From Lyngbya sp. PCC 8106 (GTDB taxonomy: Bacteria; Cyanobacteriota; Cyanobacteriia; Cyanobacteriales; Microcoleaceae): a DNA stretch of 28,989 nucleotides. Location: the NCBI RefSeq assembly GCF_000169095.1, contig NZ_AAVU01000064.1:1-28989 (forward strand), written 5' to 3'. Both the position numbers and the translations under genes were made by a program. The notes beneath the pieces were generated by a model. It searched no databases. It saw only the letters and a list, made by a program, of their open reading frames with translations, and was not told where the DNA came from. Below are positions 6,777-14,945 of this stretch, piece by piece; positions within the stretch are counted from its first letter, which is position 1, and each line of letters starts with the position of its first letter.

Positions 6777-8049
6777 TATTCATTTTGTTGCCACATTCAA
6801 TGTACTCTCTTTGGGGAATAGATTCACCCATAATTCCCGCCCCGGCGTTCAAATGAATGCTATTTCCATATTGATAAGCTGAACGAATTGGAATTGCAAA
6901 ATCAGCTTGTCCTTCCCCGTTCAACCAACCAATCGCCCCCGCATAAATCCCTCTGGGTGTATCTTCTAAACGATCAATCCAAGCAATCGCCTGAGTTTTT
7001 TCAATTCCTGAAACCGTAATCGCTGGAAACAACGCTTTTAAAGCATCCCAAGGTGTTTTATCCGCTTGTAGTTGTCCGACAACATGAGAGGATAAATGTT
7101 GAACATAAGGATATTTTTTGACCTGCATAAAATCTGATATTTTCACCGTGTTTTTAACACAAATTTCGCTCATTTCTCGTTGAACTAATAAAATTGAAAG
7201 GGCGTGTTCTTTGACTTCTTTCGCATCCGTAAAAAGTTCTCGCTGAAGCTGCTGATCTTCTTCTAAATTCTTCCCTCGGGGTCGAGTTCCCGCCAAAGGA
7301 TTTGTGACTATCCAATGATCAGCATGAATTTCCATTAAAATTTCTGGACTAAATCCAACCCCTTGCACTTCTCCAAACTGAAAACAATAGGAACGTGCAG
7401 AATGATTTCCTTGATAACCGAGTGCATAAGTTCCTAAAAGATCAAGTTCTCCCGAAAATTGAATCGAACGACAAATAATTGCTTTTTGTAGTTCTCCGGC
7501 TTGAATGGCTTGAATCAGTTGTTCAACTTTTTGAATATATTGTTGTTTTTCCGTAAAATACAATTCAGGTATTGTCGTCGCAGAATAGGATTTTGAAGCC
7601 GTTTCTAGTTCACAGATGGCTTGTAACTTAGATAAATGATTTAAACTTTTGATATAAACTCCTTCTGAGGTGATACGGAGTTCAGTTTCAGGGACAAAAA
7701 AATACAGTAGAGGTTGATTAATTGCTTTGGTATAAGGATAATAGAAACGAGCCATATCAAAGCTAATATAGCCATAGGCTGTCCAATTCTCAATCGGTAA
7801 ATTTGCAAATGCTGATTCGACTTGTTTGAAAGGATCTTGGATGGGTTGTAATTGCAGTTGATCTAAACTCTGAATTGAAAGTTCTTCTAGACTAACAGAG
7901 ATGACAGCTAAAGCATTCGCTGCGATGCGAACCTCCTGTTTTTGGTGGTACATCATATAATCAAAAAATAGCCCAGATTCTAGCAGATTTTGCAACAAAA
8001 TCAGGGAGTCTATTTGACCGGGGATAAATCGTTCTTGATAAGTCAGCAT
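6742..8049 (-). CDS. Chorismate-utilising enzyme, salicylate synthase-like (MbtI/Irp9 type)
   Basis: The product has about 435 residues. The C-terminal chorismate-binding domain carries LQKAIICRSIQF (position of the active-site Lys), GVGFSPEILM, TNPLAGTRPRGKNLEED, DAKEVKEHALSILLVQREMSEI, FPAITVSGIEKTQAIAWIDRLEDTPRGIYAGAIG (cited here as one region) and AGAGIMGESIPQREYIEC. The KE(V/I)xEHAxSI stretch and the short N-terminal domain resemble salicylate synthases (chorismate to isochorismate to salicylate plus pyruvate) more than MenF, TrpE or PabB. No siderophore NRPS genes are visible nearby, so isochorismate synthase remains an alternative. I chose the ATG at 8049. The frame extends to a TTG at 8073, but those codons are weak. 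The gene overlaps the convergent PEP-CTERM gene by 35 bp. Confidence 0.8.
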   Translation of the reverse strand: MLTYQERFIPGQIDSLILLQNLLESGLFFDYMMYHQKQEVRIAANALAVISVSLEELSIQSLDQLQLQPIQDPFKQVESAFANLPIENWTAYGYISFDMARFYYPYTKAINQPLLYFFVPETELRITSEGVYIKSLNHLSKLQAICELETASKSYSATTIPELYFTEKQQYIQKVEQLIQAIQAGELQKAIICRSIQFSGELDLLGTYALGYQGNHSARSYCFQFGEVQGVGFSPEILMEIHADHWIVTNPLAGTRPRGKNLEEDQQLQRELFTDAKEVKEHALSILLVQREMSEICVKNTVKISDFMQVKKYPYVQHLSSHVVGQLQADKTPWDALKALFPAITVSGIEKTQAIAWIDRLEDTPRGIYAGAIGWLNGEGQADFAIPIRSAYQYGNSIHLNAGAGIMGESIPQREYIECGNKMNTILTNLVLKSD

Positions 8050-8073
8050 TGAGTATAGATTAAAGTACACCAA

Positions 8074-8405
8074 GCCAGTTAATGGTGTTTAGGGTGAAAG
8101 TTTCAATTTTTTTAATGTACCATTTGTACCCTTTCGATTCTGATTAAAAACTGTTGCAGATTTCAATCAGTTCAGGAATTTTTTCTCCTGAGAACGATTT
8201 CTAGGCTAAGTTCGTATCGTTAGAATTGATCCAAGCAACTGAAGTGAAGCGACGGGTCAACTAGAATCTCAGGCAGTGACTTTAGCATTCTCGTGAACAT
8301 CTGTCAAGCAAACTTAGTCAACAAGCTGATCTGAACTTTGAGAATTGCACTGATTAGAGAAAATCGACTGAATAAGATTATACAGTTCTATTAAACGAAC
8401 CAGAT
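8074..8405. other. Intergenic region between divergent chorismate-enzyme and CHAT genes
   Basis: About 330 bp (356 bp if the ATG at 8049 is the start of the chorismate enzyme) separate two divergent genes, so promoters for both must lie here. I see no RNA gene, no strong inverted repeat and no insertion sequence end. The composition is ordinary AT-rich cyanobacterial intergenic DNA. Confidence 0.5.
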
Positions 8406-10931
8406 ATGATCCCCAAACGAGCATCTATCGCAGGGAGAATTCTCCTACTCTTAATTTTGGAGACTCAACCTGCATTAAGTTTACCCCCGCCCGACTCACC
8501 CGATCACACCTTGCAACAAAGCCGACAACTTTACGAAGCAGGAAACTATCGGGCTTCGGCTGAACTCCTTCAACAAGCTGTCTCTGACTTCGCTACCCAG
8601 GGAGATCCCCTCAATCAAGCGATCGCCTTGAGTAATCTGGCGTTAGTTTGGCAAAAATTGGGAGAGTGGGAACAAGCGACAACCGCCATTAATAGCAGTA
8701 TCATGCTGTTAAAACCGATCTCAGAACCCCGTATTTTCGCCTCTGTCCTCAATATTCAAGGTCAACTATTCCTACAGCAAGGACAGCCCGAACAAGCCTT
8801 AGAGACGTGGAAACAAGCGGCTAAACGATTTGATCAAGCCCAAGATCTCAACGGAGTTCTCACAACTGAGATTAACCAAGCACAAGCCTTACAAGCGTTA
8901 GGACTCTACCGCCAAGCCTTAAAAACATTACAGCAAATTCAGGAAAAATTGCGATCGCAACCCGACTCTTTACTCAAAGCAACAGGACTGCGAAGTTTGG
9001 GGGAAGCTTTACGAGTGGTTGGGGATCTCAATCCCTCTGAAACGATTTTACAAGAAAGTTTAGAAATTGCTCAACTTCTAGATGCGACTCAAACCCAAGC
9101 CGAAATTTTACTCAGTTTGGGAAATACCTATCGCGCCCAACAGCAACCCCAAAAGGCGATCAATGCTTACCAGGAAGCAGCGCGCGCGGCGACTTCTCCC
9201 CTAACTCAAATTCAAGCCCAACTTAACCATCTGCGTCTGTTAACCGAAGTCGAGATCACAGAAACAGAAAGTCATGATTCAGCGATCGCATTATGGCGAC
9301 AAATCCGAGTACAATTATCTCAGCAACCTGCAAGTCGGACAACGGTTTATCTGCGGGTGAATTTAGCCGAAAGTGTGCTGAACTTATCTCAACCGGAAAT
9401 AGAAGTTGCAGTTGACCTTTTAAGCGAAGCCATTGCGATCGCCCGAGAACTACAAGATACTAGAGCGCAAGCCTACAGTTTAGGTAGTTTAGCAGCAGTT
9501 TACGAACAAACCCAACAATGGGAAATGGCGCAACGTCTGAGTGAACAAGCTTTACTGTTAGCCCAAGCGATCAATGCACCCGATATTAGTTATCGTTGGC
9601 AATGGCAGTTAGGTAGACTGTTAAAAGCCCAAGGAAAAACCCAAACGGCGATCGCAGCTTATTCTGAAGCGGTCAACACGTTAGAATCGTTGAGAACGGA
9701 TCTAGTTGCGGTTGATCCCGATGTTCAGTTTTCCTTTCGAGAGAGTGTTGAACCCGTTTATCGGCAGTTAGTCAGTTTAATTTTACAACCGCCTGCTCCC
9801 GGTGAGGTTCCCAGTCAGGAAAATCTCAAACAAGCCCGAGAGTTAATTGAGTCCTTACAACTGGCAGAATTAGATAATTTCTTTCGGGAAGCTTGTCTAG
9901 ATGCGGATATTCAACCCACGGCAATTGATCAAGTTGATCGGTCAGCGGCGATTATTTATCCGATTATCCTAGAGTCTCGCTTAGAGGTGATTTTGTCTTT
10001 ACCTGGTCAACCTCTACGTTCCTATTCTACACCCATAGACTCCCAAAAAGTGGATGTGACAGTCGGAAAACTGCGACAGCTATTTGTTCCGGTGTTTTCA
10101 TCTGAGGAACGTTTGACTCTCTCTAAGCAGGTGTATAATTGGTTAGTGCGTCCAGCAGAAGCCGATCTTGATGCTAGTCACATCAAAACCCTCGTATTTG
10201 TATTGGATGGTTCTCTGCGAAATCTGCCGATGGCAGCCCTTTACGATGGGCAACAGTATTTGATTGAAAAATACAATCTTGCTTTGACTCCAAGTTTACA
10301 ACTGTTGGCACCGCGATCACTAAGCGAAAAATCTCTACAAACCTTAATAGTGGGATTAAGTGAAGCTAGTCAAGGCTTTGCAGCTTTACCTGCGGTTGAG
10401 TTTGAACTCGAACAAATTCAATCTTTAGTTCCGACGACAGCATTCCTCAATCAAGAGTTTACCCAGGAGGTATTAGAAAAACAATTAAATCAAAGATCGT
10501 TTTCAATTGTTCATTTAGCCACTCATGGTCAGTTTAGTTCTCAAGCGGAGGAGACATTTCTATTAACTTGGGATGGTCGAATTAATGTCAAAGATTTTGA
10601 TCGGTTATTGCGATCTTCTCAAAATGATCTTCAACCCATTGAACTCTTAGTGTTGAGTGCTTGTCAAACTGCGACAGGTGATCAAAGGGCAGCACTCGGG
10701 TTAGCCGGGGTTGCTGTTCGTTCTGGGGCGCGAAGTACCTTAGCAACCTTATGGCAGGTTAACGATGTTTCTACAGCCCTCCTAATGACAGAATTTTACC
10801 GCAACTTGACTCTCTCGGGAGTGAGTAAGGCCGAAGCCCTACGATCTGCTCAGTTAAAATTGTTACAGGAAAGCCAATATAAAGATCCCTACTATTGGGG
10901 GGCGTTTGTTTTGCTTGGAAACTGGCTTTAA
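8406..10931 (+). CDS. Secreted TPR-repeat protein with CHAT (caspase-like) domain
   Basis: The 841-residue protein has a signal peptide-like N-terminus (RILLLLILETQPALSLPPPD, residues ~12-31). About ten TPR-like units (residues ~35-480) follow, rich in the 'A..G....A...Y..A' pattern, for example YRQALKTLQQIQEKL and GKTQTAIAAYSEAVNTLESL. The C-terminal CHAT domain (~540-841) holds IVHLATHGQF (His707) and LLVLSACQTATGD (Cys753), the His/Cys dyad of caspase-like CHAT proteases, followed by the AVRSGARSTLATLWQVND block common to cyanobacterial members. The dyad is intact, so proteolytic activity is plausible. TPRs would bind partner proteins. It is followed on the same strand by DUF928 and CHASE2-cyclase genes, a recurrent cyanobacterial neighbourhood. 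Confidence 0.92.
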   Translation: MIPKRASIAGRILLLLILETQPALSLPPPDSPDHTLQQSRQLYEAGNYRASAELLQQAVSDFATQGDPLNQAIALSNLALVWQKLGEWEQATTAINSSIMLLKPISEPRIFASVLNIQGQLFLQQGQPEQALETWKQAAKRFDQAQDLNGVLTTEINQAQALQALGLYRQALKTLQQIQEKLRSQPDSLLKATGLRSLGEALRVVGDLNPSETILQESLEIAQLLDATQTQAEILLSLGNTYRAQQQPQKAINAYQEAARAATSPLTQIQAQLNHLRLLTEVEITETESHDSAIALWRQIRVQLSQQPASRTTVYLRVNLAESVLNLSQPEIEVAVDLLSEAIAIARELQDTRAQAYSLGSLAAVYEQTQQWEMAQRLSEQALLLAQAINAPDISYRWQWQLGRLLKAQGKTQTAIAAYSEAVNTLESLRTDLVAVDPDVQFSFRESVEPVYRQLVSLILQPPAPGEVPSQENLKQARELIESLQLAELDNFFREACLDADIQPTAIDQVDRSAAIIYPIILESRLEVILSLPGQPLRSYSTPIDSQKVDVTVGKLRQLFVPVFSSEERLTLSKQVYNWLVRPAEADLDASHIKTLVFVLDGSLRNLPMAALYDGQQYLIEKYNLALTPSLQLLAPRSLSEKSLQTLIVGLSEASQGFAALPAVEFELEQIQSLVPTTAFLNQEFTQEVLEKQLNQRSFSIVHLATHGQFSSQAEETFLLTWDGRINVKDFDRLLRSSQNDLQPIELLVLSACQTATGDQRAALGLAGVAVRSGARSTLATLWQVNDVSTALLMTEFYRNLTLSGVSKAEALRSAQLKLLQESQYKDPYYWGAFVLLGNWL

Positions 10932-11186
10932 TCCGGTTGCATATTCCCCAATTTCTCTAAGCTTTCTTGATAGAAGTGCTAAAAAAGACTTAAGCAAAGC
11001 TTAAACATTTTTGCATCATAACAGAGTGGGAATTGCTATCTTAGATCATAGCGACCTCAGTAATAAGCTCCGTTAACAGGAGTCAAAGCTCACCCGTTTA
11101 ATCAGACCCTCAACTTCCAGAGGATAACTATAAACTGGGGCATCTGGCGATTATAATTACACCTTCATTATGAGGCTCAACCCCAA
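10932..11186. promoter_or_regulatory. Intergenic region upstream of the DUF928 gene
   Basis: The 255 bp between the CHAT and DUF928 genes contain no recognisable gene or transposon end. The gap is long enough for an independent promoter of the DUF928-cyclase pair. A GAGG ribosome-binding-like block lies at about 11171-11174, just before the DUF928 start. Confidence 0.35.
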
Positions 11187-11981
11187 ATGCAAAGACAATA
11201 TTTGTCTCAACTCTTTTCTCAACAGTTCATAAGCGTTTTAGTCACGGTTTCTGTGGGACTGGCGATCATCCCTAGTTTACCCGTCAAAGCCGAAAAATCA
11301 TCATCTCAACAAACAAGAGTTAGTGTAGCGTTTCAACCCCCCGCAGGACAAGGAATGCCAAATCGTACCGCAGGGGGGGCTTCCCGTACAGGCAATAACT
11401 GCCCTATCTTATCAGCAAACCAAACCCAGCTCACCGCTTTAGTTCCTGCGCTACAGAAATCCAACGATATCAGTTCCAACTTAACGGGATTAACCATCGA
11501 AGGAACCCCTACATTTTACTTCTTTGTACCTGCAATGGCAGCCCAAGAAGGTGCATTTAGCCTCAAAGACGAAAACGATAAAGACATTTATCAAACTCGC
11601 CTCCCGCTTTCTGGTAAAACAGGTATTATCAGTGTTAAACTGCCTTCAGATGTACCGCTTAAAGTCGGTCAGTCCTATCGTTGGTCTTTTGGTCTGGTTT
11701 GCCAAGCCCAGTCCCCTCAACAACAACCAGAAGTTGTATTTTTAACCGGAGAAATTAGCCGAGTCCAAGCTGATAGTGCTTTATCTAACCAACTTCAGCA
11801 ACTCACTCTTTTAGAACAAGCTGCTGTTTATGCCCAAAACGGAATTTGGTTTGAGAGTTTAGGAATTTTAGCCAATTTACGCCAAAATCAGCCGAATGAC
11901 TCAATGCTTGCTAGTAAATGGGAGGAACTTTTAAAATCTGTGGGACTCGAAGAAATGGCTCAACAGCCCTTCATTGACTAA
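11187..11981 (+). CDS. DUF928 domain protein, secreted
   Basis: The product has 264 residues. An N-terminal signal peptide (hydrophobic FISVLVTVSVGLAIIPSLPV ending near Ala-Glu at ~36) precedes a Gly/Arg-rich linker (GMPNRTAGGASRTG). The DUF928 beta-sandwich core follows: ALVP, TIEGTPTFYFFVPAMAAQEG, GIISVKLP and LKVGQSYRWSFGLVC (~80-185). A helical C-terminal segment (QLQQLTLLEQAAVYAQNGIW) resembles the helical tails that follow this domain. DUF928 is almost confined to cyanobacteria and its biochemical role is not established. It is regularly encoded beside CHASE2 or CHAT-TPR proteins, as here, pointing to an envelope sensory role (inference). Confidence 0.88.
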   Translation: MQRQYLSQLFSQQFISVLVTVSVGLAIIPSLPVKAEKSSSQQTRVSVAFQPPAGQGMPNRTAGGASRTGNNCPILSANQTQLTALVPALQKSNDISSNLTGLTIEGTPTFYFFVPAMAAQEGAFSLKDENDKDIYQTRLPLSGKTGIISVKLPSDVPLKVGQSYRWSFGLVCQAQSPQQQPEVVFLTGEISRVQADSALSNQLQQLTLLEQAAVYAQNGIWFESLGILANLRQNQPNDSMLASKWEELLKSVGLEEMAQQPFID

Positions 11982-12084
11982 TTAATTTTGTCGGGTAGGT
12001 TGAGTTATAAAATGAAGTGTAATCGCCAGAGAAACGTTTCTTCAAAACCTGCCCAAACTCACGAATCAATGGGTGTTATGAAGT

Positions 12085-14040
12085 TTGAAGTTCGTAACCG
12101 AAAAAAAAAAAGCTTTTTTGGGCTTAGGAACTTTAAACTTTCGCCCGCAGTTTTCCTTTTTGAAGTCTATCAGGCGTTGGTTAATTGTTCCTGCTGTCGC
12201 CTTCTTGGTGATTGCATTACGTTTGGCGGGGGTGTTACAATTGGTCGAATGGGCAGCGTTTGATCAAATGATGAGTCTGCGTCCTCTTGAACCCTTTGAT
12301 GAACGCATTGTGATCGTTACCATTGATGAACCCGATATTCAAAAAATTGGACAATGGCCGATTCCCGATACTATCCTAGCCGAATTGATCGAGAAGCTTA
12401 AGCAACAACAACCTGTCGCCATTGGTTTAGACATCTACCGAGATTTACCTGTCCCACCCGGATACGAACAACTCCTCAACATCTATCGCACTACACCCAA
12501 TTTGATTGGAATTGAGAAAGTTGTTAGTGATGCAAATGGTTCCTCAATTGCTCCCCCTTCTCTGTTAAAAGAGCAAAATCAAGTCAGTGCAGCCGATTTG
12601 GTTTGGGATGGAGATGGCAAAATTAGACGGGCTTTATTAACCATACAACCCCCAGACGGTGAAATGGTCATGAATATTGGCTTACAACTGGCGTTGATGT
12701 ATTTACAAACCCAGGGGATAACACCAGAAATGACAGCCAACAGCGAAGTCAAACTAGGATTTGGGGTATTTACTCGTTTTACCGCCAATGACGGGGGTTA
12801 TATACGAGCAGATGACAACGGCTATCAAGTTTTATTGAACTATCGCGGTTCACTAGATAACTTTAAAACGGTTTCGGTTTCTGATATCTTAGCAGATCGG
12901 ATACCCCCAGATTTGATGCGGGATCGGATTGTATTGATCGGGACAACCGCTCAAAGTCTCAATGATTTATTTTTTACTCCCTACAGTAGCAGTTTATTCG
13001 GAATGAGTGACCGCACGCCAGGGGTGATTGTTCATGCCAATATTGCCAGTCAAATTCTCAGCGCTGCCCTCGATAACCGACCTTTATTTAAAGTGTGGTC
13101 AGAAACGGTAGAATGGTTTTGGATTTTGTTGTGGTCAGCAGTGGGAATGACTATCGGATTGAGTTATCGTCCGACTCAGGGAATTATTAGGATTCTTCTG
13201 GCTGGAATTAGTTTAACCGTTATTTGTTATCAAGCTTTTTTACGGGGCTGGTGGATACCGATCATTCCCCCGTTGTTGGGGTTGTTAGGTTCAGGAACAG
13301 CAATTACAGGTTATATTGCTCATCAACAACGTCAAGAACGACAAACTTTGATGAATTTGTTTGGCCGTCATCTGACCCCAAAAATTGCGGATGAGATTTG
13401 GCGAAGTCGTGATGAACTGTTAACTCAAGGTCAGTTGCTCGGACAGAAAATGACGGCAACGATTCTATTTGCTGATATTAAAGATTTTAGCACGATCGCT
13501 GAATCAATGGAACCGGATCGTCTGATGTTTTGGCTAAATGAATACATGAATACAATGGCCGATACTGTACTCAGCCATGATGGGATTATTGATAAGTTTA
13601 TTGGTGATGCGATTATGGCAGGGTTTGGGGTGCCTTTACCTCGAACTCAAGAGTCAGAAATTGCCGAAGATGCGATTTTAGCGGTTTCCTGTGCAGTGGC
13701 AATGGCGGAAAAATTGCGATCACTCAATCACAAATGGAAACAAAATGGACAGCCTACAGTTTCGATGCGAATTGGAATTGCAACCGGGGTTGTGGTCACG
13801 GGGAGTTTGGGCAGTTCTCAACGGATGGATTATACCACGTTGGGCGATACGGTGAATATTGCAGCGCGTTTGGAGAGTTATGATAAGTCTTTTGGTCAGG
13901 GGCTATGTCGAATATTAATTAGTGATAATACTTATCAGTATATTCAGGATCTATTTTCTACGAGTTTGGTTGGTCATGTTCAGTTAAAAGGCCGACAAAA
14001 ATCGGTAGATGTTTATCAGGTATTAGATATCCAGATTTAG
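12085..14040 (+). CDS. CHASE2-domain class III adenylate/guanylate cyclase
   Basis: The product has 651 residues: an N-terminal membrane helix (RRWLIVPAVAFLVIALRLAG, ~30-49), an extracytoplasmic CHASE2 sensor domain (~55-335), three membrane helices (~340-420) and a C-terminal class III cyclase domain (~445-650). Metal-binding Asp464 (FADIKDF) and Asp508 (FIGDAIMAGFG), the base-selecting Lys504 and the DYTTLGDTVNIAARLES block (582 onward) are all present, so it should make cAMP (Lys/Thr pair) or possibly cGMP. The frame has no ATG before the first helix. The only upstream start is TTG at 12085, while an ATG-started frame (12069/12078) enters an A11 run at 12101-12111 and would join this frame if one A were skipped. 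The start is therefore uncertain. Confidence 0.9.
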   Translation: MKFVTEKKKAFLGLGTLNFRPQFSFLKSIRRWLIVPAVAFLVIALRLAGVLQLVEWAAFDQMMSLRPLEPFDERIVIVTIDEPDIQKIGQWPIPDTILAELIEKLKQQQPVAIGLDIYRDLPVPPGYEQLLNIYRTTPNLIGIEKVVSDANGSSIAPPSLLKEQNQVSAADLVWDGDGKIRRALLTIQPPDGEMVMNIGLQLALMYLQTQGITPEMTANSEVKLGFGVFTRFTANDGGYIRADDNGYQVLLNYRGSLDNFKTVSVSDILADRIPPDLMRDRIVLIGTTAQSLNDLFFTPYSSSLFGMSDRTPGVIVHANIASQILSAALDNRPLFKVWSETVEWFWILLWSAVGMTIGLSYRPTQGIIRILLAGISLTVICYQAFLRGWWIPIIPPLLGLLGSGTAITGYIAHQQRQERQTLMNLFGRHLTPKIADEIWRSRDELLTQGQLLGQKMTATILFADIKDFSTIAESMEPDRLMFWLNEYMNTMADTVLSHDGIIDKFIGDAIMAGFGVPLPRTQESEIAEDAILAVSCAVAMAEKLRSLNHKWKQNGQPTVSMRIGIATGVVVTGSLGSSQRMDYTTLGDTVNIAARLESYDKSFGQGLCRILISDNTYQYIQDLFSTSLVGHVQLKGRQKSVDVYQVLDIQI

Positions 14041-14117
14041 GATGATCAATTTAGTTTTCTTCTGACTTCTAACTTCTCTAAAAAAACCCCATAATATTAG
14101 TTTTCAGTTTGTTGATT

Positions 14118-14765
14118 TTAATCAAGATTACTTTTGAGTAAAACAAACAGACTCCCCTCACCTCCTCGACCAATGCGTAAGGTTTCATCAAGATAAGTGA
14201 TGTCTAGACTCGGAATTCGTCCAACCGGACTACGAGCCGGTACAATACGAGCAGGATTTAACGTTGGCGTGTTGACACCGACAATCCTAGAAACACCAAG
14301 ATAACGATTTTGAAAATAAACATTAATACGGCTATCGGGTAAGTTTTTTTCATCAACAACAACTTCAAAACGAGCGGTGACTTTGACTTCCCCCTCAATT
14401 AACCCCAACGAATGTTGAACAAATGCTTGATTACAAAAAGACTGAGTAGCGACATCAATCACTTGATAAATTTTTCCCACCTTTAAACCGAGTGGTAGTG
14501 CAGAGAGATTGCGAATTTCTCGTGCAGTTGAATAGAGAAGTTGCCAAGCCCCATCGAGGAGTTGGGGGTTAAACAATAAAGGACGATAGTTAGGGTTAAT
14601 TGCTTCTAACTGAACAACAATTGCTTCAATTTCTTGGACGAGATTAGGTTTAATTTTTTGATTGGTCATTGGCGCACCATCAACGCCTTGGTATTGAGAA
14701 GAAACGGACTGGAGGGTGGCTATTAATTTTTGTTTTAACTCTTGAGGTGTAATCAGTTTTTGCAT
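14118..14765 (-). CDS. PAP/fibrillin family (plastid-lipid-associated) protein
   Basis: The product has about 215 residues and matches the PAP/fibrillin family of cyanobacteria and plastids, lipocalin-like proteins at plastoglobules or thylakoids linked to carotenoid/quinone storage and photoprotection. Family blocks are LLDGAWQLLYSTAREIR, IYQVIDVATQSFCNQAFV and the C-terminal motif PSLDITYLDETLRIGRGGEG. I place the start at the ATG at 14765 because GGAG sits 6 bases before it. The frame reaches back to an ATG at 14780. The right end of the TnpB element stops only ~22-37 bp upstream, so its native promoter has probably been displaced and transcription may now start in or beyond the element (inference). 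Confidence 0.9.
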   Translation of the reverse strand: MQKLITPQELKQKLIATLQSVSSQYQGVDGAPMTNQKIKPNLVQEIEAIVVQLEAINPNYRPLLFNPQLLDGAWQLLYSTAREIRNLSALPLGLKVGKIYQVIDVATQSFCNQAFVQHSLGLIEGEVKVTARFEVVVDEKNLPDSRINVYFQNRYLGVSRIVGVNTPTLNPARIVPARSPVGRIPSLDITYLDETLRIGRGGEGSLFVLLKSNLD

Positions 14766-14801
14766 GAGGATCTCCATCATAAATGATTGTTCTTAAGATC
14801 A

Positions 14802-14945
14802 TTGACACTCCCGGTCGTAAACAACGGGGATTCTTCGTTCTACGACTCGACTTGCTGAGACAGGATTCCTCCTATCACAGTAGAGGTTGAATCTCCAGAA
14901 GCGTTCGGATCTAAGATCCAAGTTCCGGTATGCCCTACCGTACTT
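14802..14945 (-). ncRNA. Putative TnpB omega-RNA (reRNA) scaffold at the right end
   Basis: In TnpB elements the omega-RNA is read from the tnpB 3' end through the right end, and the flanking bases act as guide. Here the minus-strand segment from about 14945 to 14802 includes the last ~35 codons of tnpB and the right-end hairpin. The same segment is conserved in the 0.36-kb derivative (for example GGTATGCCCTACC at 14927-14939 and 17011-17023) although its protein frame is lost there, which argues for selection on RNA or on the end. The guide would start at TGATCTTAAG just outside, running into the 5' region of the PAP gene. The 5' limit is a guess. Confidence 0.5.

Noticed and set aside
11988..12263. 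91-codon frame overlapping the cyclase start
   Set aside because: It is not an independent gene. Its first part may be the cyclase N-terminus joined by slippage at the A11 run; the rest is an out-of-frame reading of the cyclase.
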